In this document: in pieces, positions 16,032 to 24,132 of the stretch
Numbering within the stretch: position 1 is the stretch's first letter
Layout: each line of letters begins with the position of its first letter
DNA from: Saccharicrinis sp965230625
GTDB taxonomy: Bacteria; Bacteroidota; Bacteroidia; Bacteroidales; Marinilabiliaceae
DNA length: 64,000 nucleotides
Direction of reading: 5' to 3'
Assembly: GCA_965230625.1 (NCBI GenBank)
Contig: CBDDLL010000001.1
Span: 3,968,001-4,032,000 of the forward strand
Made by a program: the position numbers and the translations under genes
Notes under the pieces: model-generated
What the model saw: only the letters and a program-made list of their open reading frames with translations
The model's database searches: none
What the model was told of the DNA's origin: nothing

Positions 16032-17687
16032 ATGAGCAAAAAAATAATTGTTATTGGAGGCCTGTCGGCTGGTCCTTCTGCAGCAGCTAAAGCAAGAAGG
16101 CAAAATGAGGATGCAGAAATCATTTTGTTCGAGAAAACCAATCATATTAGTTACGCAACTTGTGGAATACCTTATGCGCTATCTGGTGTAATTGATAATA
16201 GGGATGATTTGATGGTTGTTGAAGCTGACTTACTTCGGAATAGATTTAACATTGATGTCCATTTAGAGGAGGAAGTACTAGATATTGATCCGGAAAAGCA
16301 TGTTGTAAAAACTAGCATCAAAGAATATTCGTACGATAAATTAGTTTATGCAGCAGGAGCAAGCACTTTTATTCCTCCAATAAAAAATTTAAATATTGCA
16401 AAAAACTGGTCGGCTTGCAGAACATTGGAAGATTACGACAGATTAATGCAAAAAGATGTAATAGAAGATGCAAAGCATATTACTGTTATGGGAGCTGGTT
16501 TAATTGGTGTTGAAGTAGCGGAAAACCTAAGAGAATCAGGAAAAAATGTAACTTTAATAGAGGGAAGCGAAAACATTCTTCCTATGTGGGATGGGAAATT
16601 CCGTCATTTTGCTAAAACTACACTAGAAAAACATGGGATTGAGGTAATCACAAATACTTTTGTAAATGAGTTTAAAGTGGAAGGTGATAAAATCAATGAA
16701 ATTGTTACAAGCGATACAGAGAGTTTACAAACCGACTTTGTAATTATGAGTGTAGGAATACGCCCTAATACACATTTGCTAACTTCTAAAGGGGCTGAGC
16801 ATATTTCAAATGGAGCATTAAAGGTTAATGAAAGAATGGAAACGAGTTTACCTGATGTGTATGCTGCCGGCGATTGTGCAAGTATCAAGAATTTACAGAC
16901 TGGAGAGTATGATTATTTGCCCTTAGGAACACATTCGAATAAAGGAGGACGAACAGCAGGAGTAAATGCAGCAGGAGGTAATGAAGAATTTAAAGGAGGG
17001 TACAAGACAGCTATTGTTAAGGTATTTGAGAATACATTAGGACGCACAGGAATGAATCCTGCATTTATGCAAAAGAATAATATTGATTTTGCAGTTAATT
17101 TAATAGTGGCTGGATCTACACCAGGATACTATCCCGATCAAAAGGATATGATTGTTGAGACATACTACAATCCTAAAGATGGTACAATATTAGGTTGTGA
17201 AGCATTTGGCGAAAAAGGAGTAGATAAACGTATAGATATAATGAGTACAGCTATTTATGCAAAATTAAAAATAACAGATTTACCTAATTTAGATTTGGCT
17301 TATGCACCACCATATTCACCTGCAAAAGATCCAGTTATAGTATCTGGTTATGTTAGCTCAAATGTATTTAGTGGCGGGTATACCGAAATTGATGCTATTG
17401 CACTAAAGGAGTTAGTTGATAATACTCCAGCATGTGAGTATAACTTAATTGATGTAAGGAGCGAGGCAGAAATAACTAAATTAGGTAAAATTGCCAATGC
17501 AACAAATATTCCGCTGGAACAATTGCGTGACTATACGTTGGAAGGTATAGAAACTTCTAAACCAACATATATATATTGTGCAAAAGGATTACGTGGATAT
17601 TTAGGCTATCTAATTCTTGCTGATCGTGGTTTTAATAAAATAAAAAACCTATCAGGAGGTTTTATGGTTTGGAGTAAACTGAATTAA
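16032..17687 (+). CDS. CoA-disulfide reductase-type flavoprotein fused to a rhodanese domain
   Basis: A 551-residue cytoplasmic enzyme. An N-terminal FAD motif GGLSAGPSAAAKARR is followed by ISYATCGIPYALSG, with the single redox Cys (about residue 44) typical of CoA-disulfide/persulfide reductases. An NAD(P)H motif VMGAGLIGVEVAENL lies at about 153-167, then the FAD-binding DVYAAGDCA, a dimerisation domain (about 325-445), and a C-terminal rhodanese (about 460-551) with YCAKGLRGY as its active loop. This domain order matches CoADR-RHD enzymes, which reduce CoA disulfides or persulfides using NAD(P)H. The cluster suggests sulfane-sulfur handling or polysulfide reduction under control of the upstream regulator. 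Confidence 0.93.
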   Translation: MSKKIIVIGGLSAGPSAAAKARRQNEDAEIILFEKTNHISYATCGIPYALSGVIDNRDDLMVVEADLLRNRFNIDVHLEEEVLDIDPEKHVVKTSIKEYSYDKLVYAAGASTFIPPIKNLNIAKNWSACRTLEDYDRLMQKDVIEDAKHITVMGAGLIGVEVAENLRESGKNVTLIEGSENILPMWDGKFRHFAKTTLEKHGIEVITNTFVNEFKVEGDKINEIVTSDTESLQTDFVIMSVGIRPNTHLLTSKGAEHISNGALKVNERMETSLPDVYAAGDCASIKNLQTGEYDYLPLGTHSNKGGRTAGVNAAGGNEEFKGGYKTAIVKVFENTLGRTGMNPAFMQKNNIDFAVNLIVAGSTPGYYPDQKDMIVETYYNPKDGTILGCEAFGEKGVDKRIDIMSTAIYAKLKITDLPNLDLAYAPPYSPAKDPVIVSGYVSSNVFSGGYTEIDAIALKELVDNTPACEYNLIDVRSEAEITKLGKIANATNIPLEQLRDYTLEGIETSKPTYIYCAKGLRGYLGYLILADRGFNKIKNLSGGFMVWSKLN

Positions 17688-17792
17688 ATGTTAAAAAGTA
17701 TTGCTAAAAGGAGGTTTTAAATCTAACTTTTATTGTACTAAGTTTTTTAATAAGTCTTTTCTTAAAAGCTTCTAGTCAGAATGTAAAGTCAT

Positions 17793-17835
17793 GAAAACGT
17801 TTTCGGAAAATGGAAACGTTTTCGGGAACGTTTTC
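17793..17835 (+). promoter_or_regulatory. Triple palindromic operator, array 1
   Basis: Three 12-bp CG-centred palindromes: GAAAACGTTTTC (perfect), GGAAACGTTTTC and GGGAACGTTTTC. Their centres lie at 17798.5, 17817.5 and 17829.5, spacings of 19 and 12 bp. The form is typical of LacI-family operators. The array is 83 bp upstream of the secreted protein at 17918. The same layout recurs at 19964, 27027 and 36472. Confidence 0.75.
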
Positions 17836-17917
17836 GTATTTATTGTTTAAAATACGTTAACAAATGTTATGGATGATTTATAATATTGTAACGAACAATA
17901 ACAATAAATCAACTATT

Positions 17918-19876
17918 ATGAAAAAGATTTTACTTTTTACTTTATCAGTAATTATTTCTTTGTCTGCTTTTGCAGAATCAATAACATCAATTAAATCAGG
18001 CTTTAATTGGGCTGATAAAACGGGAAATTTCTATGAGACTTCATCAAATGGGTTAGATGTCAGAGGTACAGATCGTCAAGTCTATATTTTTTTCAATGTT
18101 GAATCAGGAACAGATGTAAGTGCTGACGCAATTGAATTAGCCTTAAAAGTACATGCTAATACTAGTGCAACTAGTTTGTCGTTGTATGGTGTGGATTATT
18201 TATCATCAGATGCAAATCCTACTTGGGATGAATTTGGTGATATTTCAACAAATACAACTGCTACAGATTTGAGAACTTTAGAGACTGTTGATCTAACTGG
18301 TGCTCAGTCTGGAGATATTGTTAGATTTTCTTCAACAACATTTAAGAATTATGTGATAGAAAAAATTAATGCGAGTAGAACAGAATTATGTTTCGTTTTG
18401 GCTTTACCAGAAGCTCTGACAGAAAGCGATGAAATAAAATTTCATAGTAATAAATCGAGTTCTTTTGATACTCCTCCTTCGCTAAATTTTATATCAGGTG
18501 CTACAGCAACAGTATCTGGAGCAAGGGATTTTTATTTAGGTGAAGAAGTAGATCTTACAGTTGAAATTACTGATGGTTCCGGTGCAGGCGACTATGTTGT
18601 AACTTATAATGTAGATGGTGGAGGATCACAAACTGAAACTAGCACCAATTCTACACTTACTATAAGTTTAACTCCATCTGCAACCTCTGTAGTTAATATT
18701 GAGAGTATTACTGATAATGGTAATCCGGTAACATTAATTGGAGGTTCAGACTATACTTTTACGTTAGTTGAAAGATCATTTAAAACTACTTGTATGAGTT
18801 CTGTTGTTACTTCTGGTAATTCATATACATATACTTTTAGTCAGAAGGGTGTATATCCTTTCGAAGTTACCATAAATGGTTCAGTAAATACATTTAACGA
18901 AGGAGATGATCTATCAATAGTTTTAGATCTATCTGATAACACTAAATATGTAGTAAATAGTGTTAAAGACGCTTATGTAACATATACGGGTGATGAATTA
19001 AGTAATGTTGATGTTGTAGTTGGTGTGGATAAAGGTTCAGCAACTACTCAGGCAGTTTCTGTAGATACTTATATCGAATCTGGTGATAATAAAGCAACAG
19101 ATTATAAGGATTATGGATCTGGAGTAGATGAAATAGGGCATTTATTATCAAAATTAGGATCAGATACAGGTGAAGATTCATCAGAAAAAAACCGTGCAAT
19201 ATTCTTGAATTTTGATATATCTGGTATTTCTGGATCTGCAGGAACTATCTTGTTAGGAATGGATTATGTAAGTAATAGTAATGGAGGTTACGTTGCACAT
19301 ATTGGAGCTATTGAAGGTGATGATTTAACAAGTGATGTTACATACGTAACACATGGAACTCATTTACAAACACCTCCAACAACAATTGCAGAATCATATG
19401 TAGCCACCGTTGATTGGGCGAATGATGTAGCTAGTGCAACAAATCATAAAATGGTATATTTTGATGTTACTGATTATGTGAAAGGTAAAATTGGTTCAGC
19501 AACAAATATAACTTTTGTTGTAAATGCAGATACAGAAGGCCGTTTTACAAGATATGTTTCTACGGAAGGAGTTTCTCAGAATTCAGAATTAACACTTTCA
19601 GCTCCATACTTATGGATTGATGCTTCTACTACTACTGATATTGAAGATGGAATAGAAGAAGAAAAAGTGGTATTCTATCCAAATCCAGCTACAACCGTTG
19701 TTAACTTTGTAGAACAAGTTGCTTCAGTTAAGATTTACAATATTAGTGGTAAGTTGGTAAAAGCAGCACAAGATGTTGAAACGCTTAGTATTGATGAATT
19801 AATAAATGGTTTATACGTTATTGAATTAACTACTGTTGAAGGTAAAGTTTCTGTTCAAAAATTAATGGTTAAATAA
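17918..19876 (+). CDS. Secreted DNRLRE/CBM96-like protein with T9SS sorting domain
   Basis: About 652 residues from the chosen start. ATG 17918 is preferred over 17864 because it opens a clean signal peptide (MKKILLFTLSVIISLSAFA). The mature part begins with a DNRLRE/CBM96-like beta-sandwich with FNWADKTGNFYETSS and VYIFFNVESG. A middle beta-rich region follows. A second DNRLRE-like module has VDTYIESGDNK, IFLNFDISGISGSAGTILLGMDYV and MVYFDVTDYVKGK. The C-terminal type A T9SS sorting domain includes VVFYPNPATTVVNF and the closing KLMVK. No catalytic motif is visible, so it probably binds polysaccharide at the cell surface or is released. It is paralogous to the next gene and preceded by an operator array. 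Confidence 0.8.
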   Translation: MKKILLFTLSVIISLSAFAESITSIKSGFNWADKTGNFYETSSNGLDVRGTDRQVYIFFNVESGTDVSADAIELALKVHANTSATSLSLYGVDYLSSDANPTWDEFGDISTNTTATDLRTLETVDLTGAQSGDIVRFSSTTFKNYVIEKINASRTELCFVLALPEALTESDEIKFHSNKSSSFDTPPSLNFISGATATVSGARDFYLGEEVDLTVEITDGSGAGDYVVTYNVDGGGSQTETSTNSTLTISLTPSATSVVNIESITDNGNPVTLIGGSDYTFTLVERSFKTTCMSSVVTSGNSYTYTFSQKGVYPFEVTINGSVNTFNEGDDLSIVLDLSDNTKYVVNSVKDAYVTYTGDELSNVDVVVGVDKGSATTQAVSVDTYIESGDNKATDYKDYGSGVDEIGHLLSKLGSDTGEDSSEKNRAIFLNFDISGISGSAGTILLGMDYVSNSNGGYVAHIGAIEGDDLTSDVTYVTHGTHLQTPPTTIAESYVATVDWANDVASATNHKMVYFDVTDYVKGKIGSATNITFVVNADTEGRFTRYVSTEGVSQNSELTLSAPYLWIDASTTTDIEDGIEEEKVVFYPNPATTVVNFVEQVASVKIYNISGKLVKAAQDVETLSIDELINGLYVIELTTVEGKVSVQKLMVK

Positions 19877-19913
19877 TTTGGAAGAAATTTAAAATGTTTT
19901 CATAAATCATTTG

Positions 19914-19941
19914 AGGCTACTCTTTTAGGGTAGCCTTTTTT
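19914..19941 (+). terminator. Rho-independent terminator
   Basis: The stem AGGCTAC/GTAGCCT has a 9-nt loop and a T run, 38 bases after the stop of the first DNRLRE-type gene. It closely resembles the terminator after the paralogue at 22048. Confidence 0.85.
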
Positions 19942-19963
19942 GATATAAATTATTCTGAAATTC

Positions 19964-20006
19964 GGGAACGATTCCGAATTTCGGGAACGTTATCGGTAAC
20001 GTTTTC
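19964..20006 (+). promoter_or_regulatory. Triple palindromic operator, array 2
   Basis: GGGAACGATTCC, GGGAACGTTATC and GGTAACGTTTTC are centred at 19969.5, 19988.5 and 20000.5, again with 19-bp and 12-bp spacing. The array lies about 120 bp upstream of the gene at 20124. Confidence 0.75.
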
Positions 20007-20123
20007 GAAATATTTTTAAGTAAAAACTTATTATAAAATGTATACAAAAGTTAATTTGCTGCTGATGAAAAAATATAAATGTCTAATGACAAACGTATTA
20101 AGTTAACTTAAAAACAAACACTC

Positions 20124-22025
20124 ATGAAAAAAAATCTACTTTTATTTTTAGTTTTTATTTTTAGTGCAAGCCTTTTTGCTCAATTACAACAAGCAGAATT
20201 ATTACGAGATGGTTTTACAAGATGGCAATCTTCAAAAGATGAAGCTTTCACATCTGGAGTAAAGATAAGAGAAGCATCTGGTGAAAAAAGATATGGTTTT
20301 TTGTTTTTCTCTTTAAAAGATGGAGAAGGAAATTATTTAAATACAGCGCTTGAAGCTCAATTAAATCTCACTCTAAGATCAGGTACAATAAGATCAACTA
20401 ACTACTATTTATATGCTACTTCAGAAACTAATGGTATAACTTCAGCAGCATCTGATTTAAAATGGAGTACTTTAGGAGGAGATATAGCTGATAACGGAAC
20501 ATCAGAGAAGTATACTTTAATTAATACTATTTCAGATTATACCTCAGGTAACTTGGTTATTAATACAACTGAATTAATCGATTACATTAATGCCAGAATT
20601 TCTGATGGAACTAGAGATGAGATTTGCTTTGTTATTACAGCAGATAATGCACAAACAGATGATTTGGTATTTCATGCAGCAGCCAATGGTGATGCTAGCC
20701 CTGCTACATTAAGTTTAATATCAGGTAACTATGGATCTATAACAAGTGTAGGAAGTGAATATTCGCCAGGAGATGCATTATCTGTTTCATTAACTGTTGA
20801 TCAAGGAACAGCTCCATATACAGTTGATTACTCAGATAATCTTGGAGGATCTTTTCAATTCACATCAGAAACTGATCCAGATATTACTTTAGATTTAGGC
20901 GTAGGTTATACTTCAGATGTAATAATTACTATTGATCAAGTAACAGCACAAGATGGTACAGTATCATTGGCTGGTTCTAATCTGGTTGAATTTACTCTTA
21001 AAGATATGTTTGAACTGAAATCCAGAAATGCTGTAATTGCATCAGGAGGAACTTATACTTTAGAATTTAATTTTATAGATGAAACAGCTCCTTATCCATA
21101 TACAGTTCGTGTTGATGGAGAAGATCATACTTTTAATGATGGAGATACGTTTGAAATCCCACTTGATCCAACAGTAAGTACAATTTATAATATAGAGTCT
21201 GTTTCTGATGGGAATGGAACATATTATAATGATGAGTTAATACTTTATCCTGTTTTAGTAGCAGTTGATGATGCAGCTACATCTAAAGCACCAGTTTTTG
21301 ATGCATATATTCAAAATGGAGGAGAAGCAGCAAATGAGCATAAAGATAGTCCAGATGTAGGATATGAGACAATAGTAGTTAAAAATACTGGTGATGCAGA
21401 TTATCAAAGATATGGATTTGTAGAGTTTGATTTAAGTGGAGTTACTCTACCTCAAGGTTTAGTGTTATTAGCTTTAGATTGTACGACTGCAGCTAGTGGT
21501 ACTATGGACTTATATAGTGTTGATGAAACTTTAAATTCGATATCATCTTTTACATATAATGATATAAACGGAACTTTAACAACAACAAAAATAGCTGAGC
21601 AGTATAATAATAACACAGCAGGAATGGTTTATTTTGATGTTACAGACTATGTAAATGGTGCTTCAGGATATGCTAGTTTTATGCTATTTGGCGATAAGAA
21701 TGATTTATTTAAGTTTGCTTCTATGGAAACAACAACAGGAACGGCTCCTTCATTATGGATGAGTGCGACTACACCAACAGATATTGAAGACGAAGTTGAA
21801 AATTCTGGTGTTGTTTTATACCCAAATCCAGCTTCATCAGTTGTTAACTTCACTGAACAGCTTGCTTCTGTAAATATTTATAATATTAGTGGTAAGTTGG
21901 TTAAGGTAGTTCAAGATGTTTCTAATGTTAATATAGAAGAGTTGCCAACAGGTTTGTATATTGTTGAGGTAACTACTGTTGATGGTAAATTCTCGGTTCA
22001 CAAATTAAAAGTTAATAACTTTTAA
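20124..22025 (+). CDS. Secreted DNRLRE/CBM96-like protein with T9SS sorting domain, paralogue
   Basis: A 633-residue protein with a signal peptide (MKKNLLLFLVFIFSASLFAQ). It has the same architecture as its upstream neighbour: a first beta-sandwich (GFTRWQSSKDEAFTSG, GFLFFSLKDGEG), a middle region with PYPYTVRVDGEDHTFNDGD, and a second DNRLRE-like module (FDAYIQNGGEA, YGFVEFDLSGVTLPQGLVLLALDC, MVYFDVTDYVNG). A T9SS sorting domain (VVLYPNPASSVVNF) ends the protein. The sorting domains of the two paralogues are nearly alike (NIYNISGKLVK in this one, KIYNISGKLVK in the other), so the copies are related by duplication. No enzymatic residues are recognisable. A role as a surface glycan-binding protein is inferred from the locus. 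Confidence 0.8.
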   Translation: MKKNLLLFLVFIFSASLFAQLQQAELLRDGFTRWQSSKDEAFTSGVKIREASGEKRYGFLFFSLKDGEGNYLNTALEAQLNLTLRSGTIRSTNYYLYATSETNGITSAASDLKWSTLGGDIADNGTSEKYTLINTISDYTSGNLVINTTELIDYINARISDGTRDEICFVITADNAQTDDLVFHAAANGDASPATLSLISGNYGSITSVGSEYSPGDALSVSLTVDQGTAPYTVDYSDNLGGSFQFTSETDPDITLDLGVGYTSDVIITIDQVTAQDGTVSLAGSNLVEFTLKDMFELKSRNAVIASGGTYTLEFNFIDETAPYPYTVRVDGEDHTFNDGDTFEIPLDPTVSTIYNIESVSDGNGTYYNDELILYPVLVAVDDAATSKAPVFDAYIQNGGEAANEHKDSPDVGYETIVVKNTGDADYQRYGFVEFDLSGVTLPQGLVLLALDCTTAASGTMDLYSVDETLNSISSFTYNDINGTLTTTKIAEQYNNNTAGMVYFDVTDYVNGASGYASFMLFGDKNDLFKFASMETTTGTAPSLWMSATTPTDIEDEVENSGVVLYPNPASSVVNFTEQLASVNIYNISGKLVKVVQDVSNVNIEELPTGLYIVEVTTVDGKFSVHKLKVNNF

Positions 22026-22047
22026 AGTTGAATCTTTTTCATAGTTG

Positions 22048-22078
22048 ATAGCTACTCTTATGGGGTAGCTATTTTTTA
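22048..22078 (+). terminator. Rho-independent terminator
   Basis: The 8-bp stem ATAGCTAC/GTAGCTAT has a 9-nt loop and is followed by TTTTTATT. It shares the CTACTCTT...GGGGTAG core with the terminator of the upstream paralogue. Confidence 0.85.
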
Positions 22079-22087
22079 TTATAAATC

Positions 22088-22099
22088 GAAATCGTTTTC
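22088..22099 (+). promoter_or_regulatory. Single palindromic operator upstream of sulfatase
   Basis: GAAATCGTTTTC, centred at 22093.5, matches the locus operator. No partner is found 19 or 12 bp away. It lies about 155 bp before the sulfatase start. Confidence 0.5.
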
Positions 22100-22251
22100 G
22101 CAAAAAAAATAATAAGAATTGAACTTTTTTCATTACTATTTATTTTCAAATTCTTTCTTTATAAAGAAAAAGTATATTTTCGAAATTCTTATTACAAGAG
22201 AATTAAATAAGCTAATTATTGGATTTAGATCCATTATTAAAGACTAAAAAA

Positions 22252-23679
22252 ATGAATAAAGTATTGATGTTCTTTTTCTTATTGGCTATTGCTTTGGTAA
22301 GTTGCCAACCTACAGAAAAAAAGAAACCTAATGTAGTAGTGATTGTTGTTGACGATTTAGGATGGAAAGACATTACTTGTTTTGGTAGTGATTATTATCA
22401 AACACCTAATGTGGATGCTTTAGCTCAAGATGGGGTTAAATTTACCAATTCCTATTCAAGTTGTACAGTGTGCTCTCCAACTAGGGCAAGTATTATGACA
22501 GGAAAATATCCGGCAACATTGAATTGTACTGATTGGATTGAAGGATGGAAGTTTCCTCGAGCTAAAATGAAAGTACCAGATTGGACTATGTATCTTGATC
22601 CAGCTGAAACAACCATGGCAGAAGCATTTAAAGAAGCAGGTTATAAAACGGCGCACTTTGGTAAATGGCATTTAGGTGAACAAGAGAAAGATTGGCCCGA
22701 AAATCATGGTTTTGATTTAAATGTTGGGGGTTGGGCTAAAGGAGCTCCTTATAGAAACAAGAAAAAAGGATTTAATGGATATTTTACACCTTATGGTAAT
22801 CCTAGAATAGAGGATGGTCCAGAAGGGGAGTATTTAACAGAACGCTTATCGGATGAGGTATGTAAATATATCGAGGAAAACAAAAAAACTCCTTTTTTTG
22901 TAAACTTTTGGTTCTACAATGTACATACGCCTTTACAAGCTAAAAAGGAGAAAGTAGAAAAGTATAAAGGACTAGTTGATTCTACTAAAAATCAGGTAAA
23001 TCCAACTTATGCTGCAATGGTTGAACATACAGATGAAGCTGTTGGAAAGGTAATTAATAAATTAAAAGAAACAGGATTGTATGACAATACGATAATTCTG
23101 TTTACATCAGACAATGGAGGATTAATTGGTGGAGGAAAAAGAAAAGTAACCAATAATAGTCCATTAAGATCAGGAAAAGGTGATATGTATGAGGGAGGAA
23201 CCAGAATACCTACCATTTTATATGTTCCAGAAATGAACTATAGTGCCAAAGAAATTAGTGAACCAGTGATTTCAAATGATTATTTCCCTACACTAGTCGA
23301 TTTTGCAGGAGTTACTGTAAAGGATGAAGTTAAAAATGGATGGGATGGTAAGAGTTGGAAACCTATGTTCTCGACAACTGGTAAATTTGAAAGAGAAGCT
23401 ATTTGTTGGCACTATCCTCATTATCATATCGAAGGAGCTAAACCTTATAGTGCTATCAGAAAAGGAGATTGGAAGTTGATAGTTAACTATCACAATGAGG
23501 TTAAAGAATTGTATAATTTGGCTAATGATATAGGTGAGAAGGAGAATGTTATAAATGATAATCCTGAAAAAGCAAAAGAATTAGAAGCAGACTTAGAAGC
23601 ATGGAAAGTCAAAGTTGAAGCTCAAATGGCTACTTCAAATCCAAATTATGATCCGGATAATGAATGGAAACGTAAGTAA
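22252..23679 (+). CDS. Lipoprotein sulfatase (formylglycine-dependent, arylsulfatase type)
   Basis: 475 residues from ATG 22252, chosen because it begins a lipoprotein signal (MNKVLMFFFLLAIALVSCQ, lipobox LVSC, acylated Cys at 18). The sulfatase signature CSPTRASIMTG has its Cys at about residue 74, the residue converted to formylglycine. Metal and active-site motifs include VVDDLGWKD, FGKWHLGEQEKDWPENHGFD, NVHTPLQAK, TIILFTSDNGG and WDGKSWKPM. The enzyme hydrolyses sulfate esters, here presumably on a polysaccharide, from a membrane-anchored position facing the periplasm or surface. No maturase (anSME) gene is in the window. The substrate cannot be told from sequence by eye. It has one locus-type operator upstream and its own terminator. 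Confidence 0.93.
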   Translation: MNKVLMFFFLLAIALVSCQPTEKKKPNVVVIVVDDLGWKDITCFGSDYYQTPNVDALAQDGVKFTNSYSSCTVCSPTRASIMTGKYPATLNCTDWIEGWKFPRAKMKVPDWTMYLDPAETTMAEAFKEAGYKTAHFGKWHLGEQEKDWPENHGFDLNVGGWAKGAPYRNKKKGFNGYFTPYGNPRIEDGPEGEYLTERLSDEVCKYIEENKKTPFFVNFWFYNVHTPLQAKKEKVEKYKGLVDSTKNQVNPTYAAMVEHTDEAVGKVINKLKETGLYDNTIILFTSDNGGLIGGGKRKVTNNSPLRSGKGDMYEGGTRIPTILYVPEMNYSAKEISEPVISNDYFPTLVDFAGVTVKDEVKNGWDGKSWKPMFSTTGKFEREAICWHYPHYHIEGAKPYSAIRKGDWKLIVNYHNEVKELYNLANDIGEKENVINDNPEKAKELEADLEAWKVKVEAQMATSNPNYDPDNEWKRK

Positions 23680-23711
23680 TGTAGATTGAAATAACCAATT
23701 CAAATAATAAC

Positions 23712-23754
23712 AAAAGCGTTAGTTCTATAGATAACTTGGAACTAGCGCTTTTTT
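23712..23754 (+). terminator. Rho-independent terminator after sulfatase
   Basis: A long stem (AAAAGCG-TAGTTC / GAACTA-GCGCTTTT, with one unpaired base on each side) is followed by a T run, 32 bases after the stop. Confidence 0.85.
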
Positions 23755-24032
23755 AGTAATTAGTGCCCGAAATAAAACTCCAATATTATAACCCAGAAAT
23801 GTCATTAGACTATCTATTACATATTCAAACATCTTCAAAATCAAACATTTCATTGCATTTGTTTTCGTCAGCATAGCTTTGTAAGATTCCTCACCCAAAT
23901 GCTTTATTTTATTGCTGTTTGAATCTTCATTACAATACTCCAATGACATATATGGGTTTAAGTTCTTGCAACAATTAATTTTTCTTAAATGCCAGTATTT
24001 CATCTCCTTTCTTTATATTTTTCTTTCTATTC

Positions 24033-24063
24033 GGCATCGTTTCCGTTTAAAAAAAACGTTTTC
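24033..24063 (+). promoter_or_regulatory. Double palindromic operator upstream of second sulfatase
   Basis: GGCATCGTTTCC and AAAAACGTTTTC are centred at 24038.5 and 24057.5, the same 19-bp spacing as the triple arrays. A third site 12 bp further on is at best degenerate. Confidence 0.65.
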
Positions 24064-24132
24064 GAAATGCTATTTTTCGCTAAATCATTGTAAACTTGAT
24101 TGAAGAGACTATCTTCAACAATAAAAAGCAAT

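Noticed and set aside
23725..24003. Minus-strand 92-codon open frame between the two sulfatases
   Set aside because: It overlaps the sulfatase terminator, has no recognisable motif and an unusual Cys/Asn/Lys-rich composition. It could be a transposase remnant but nothing supports that.
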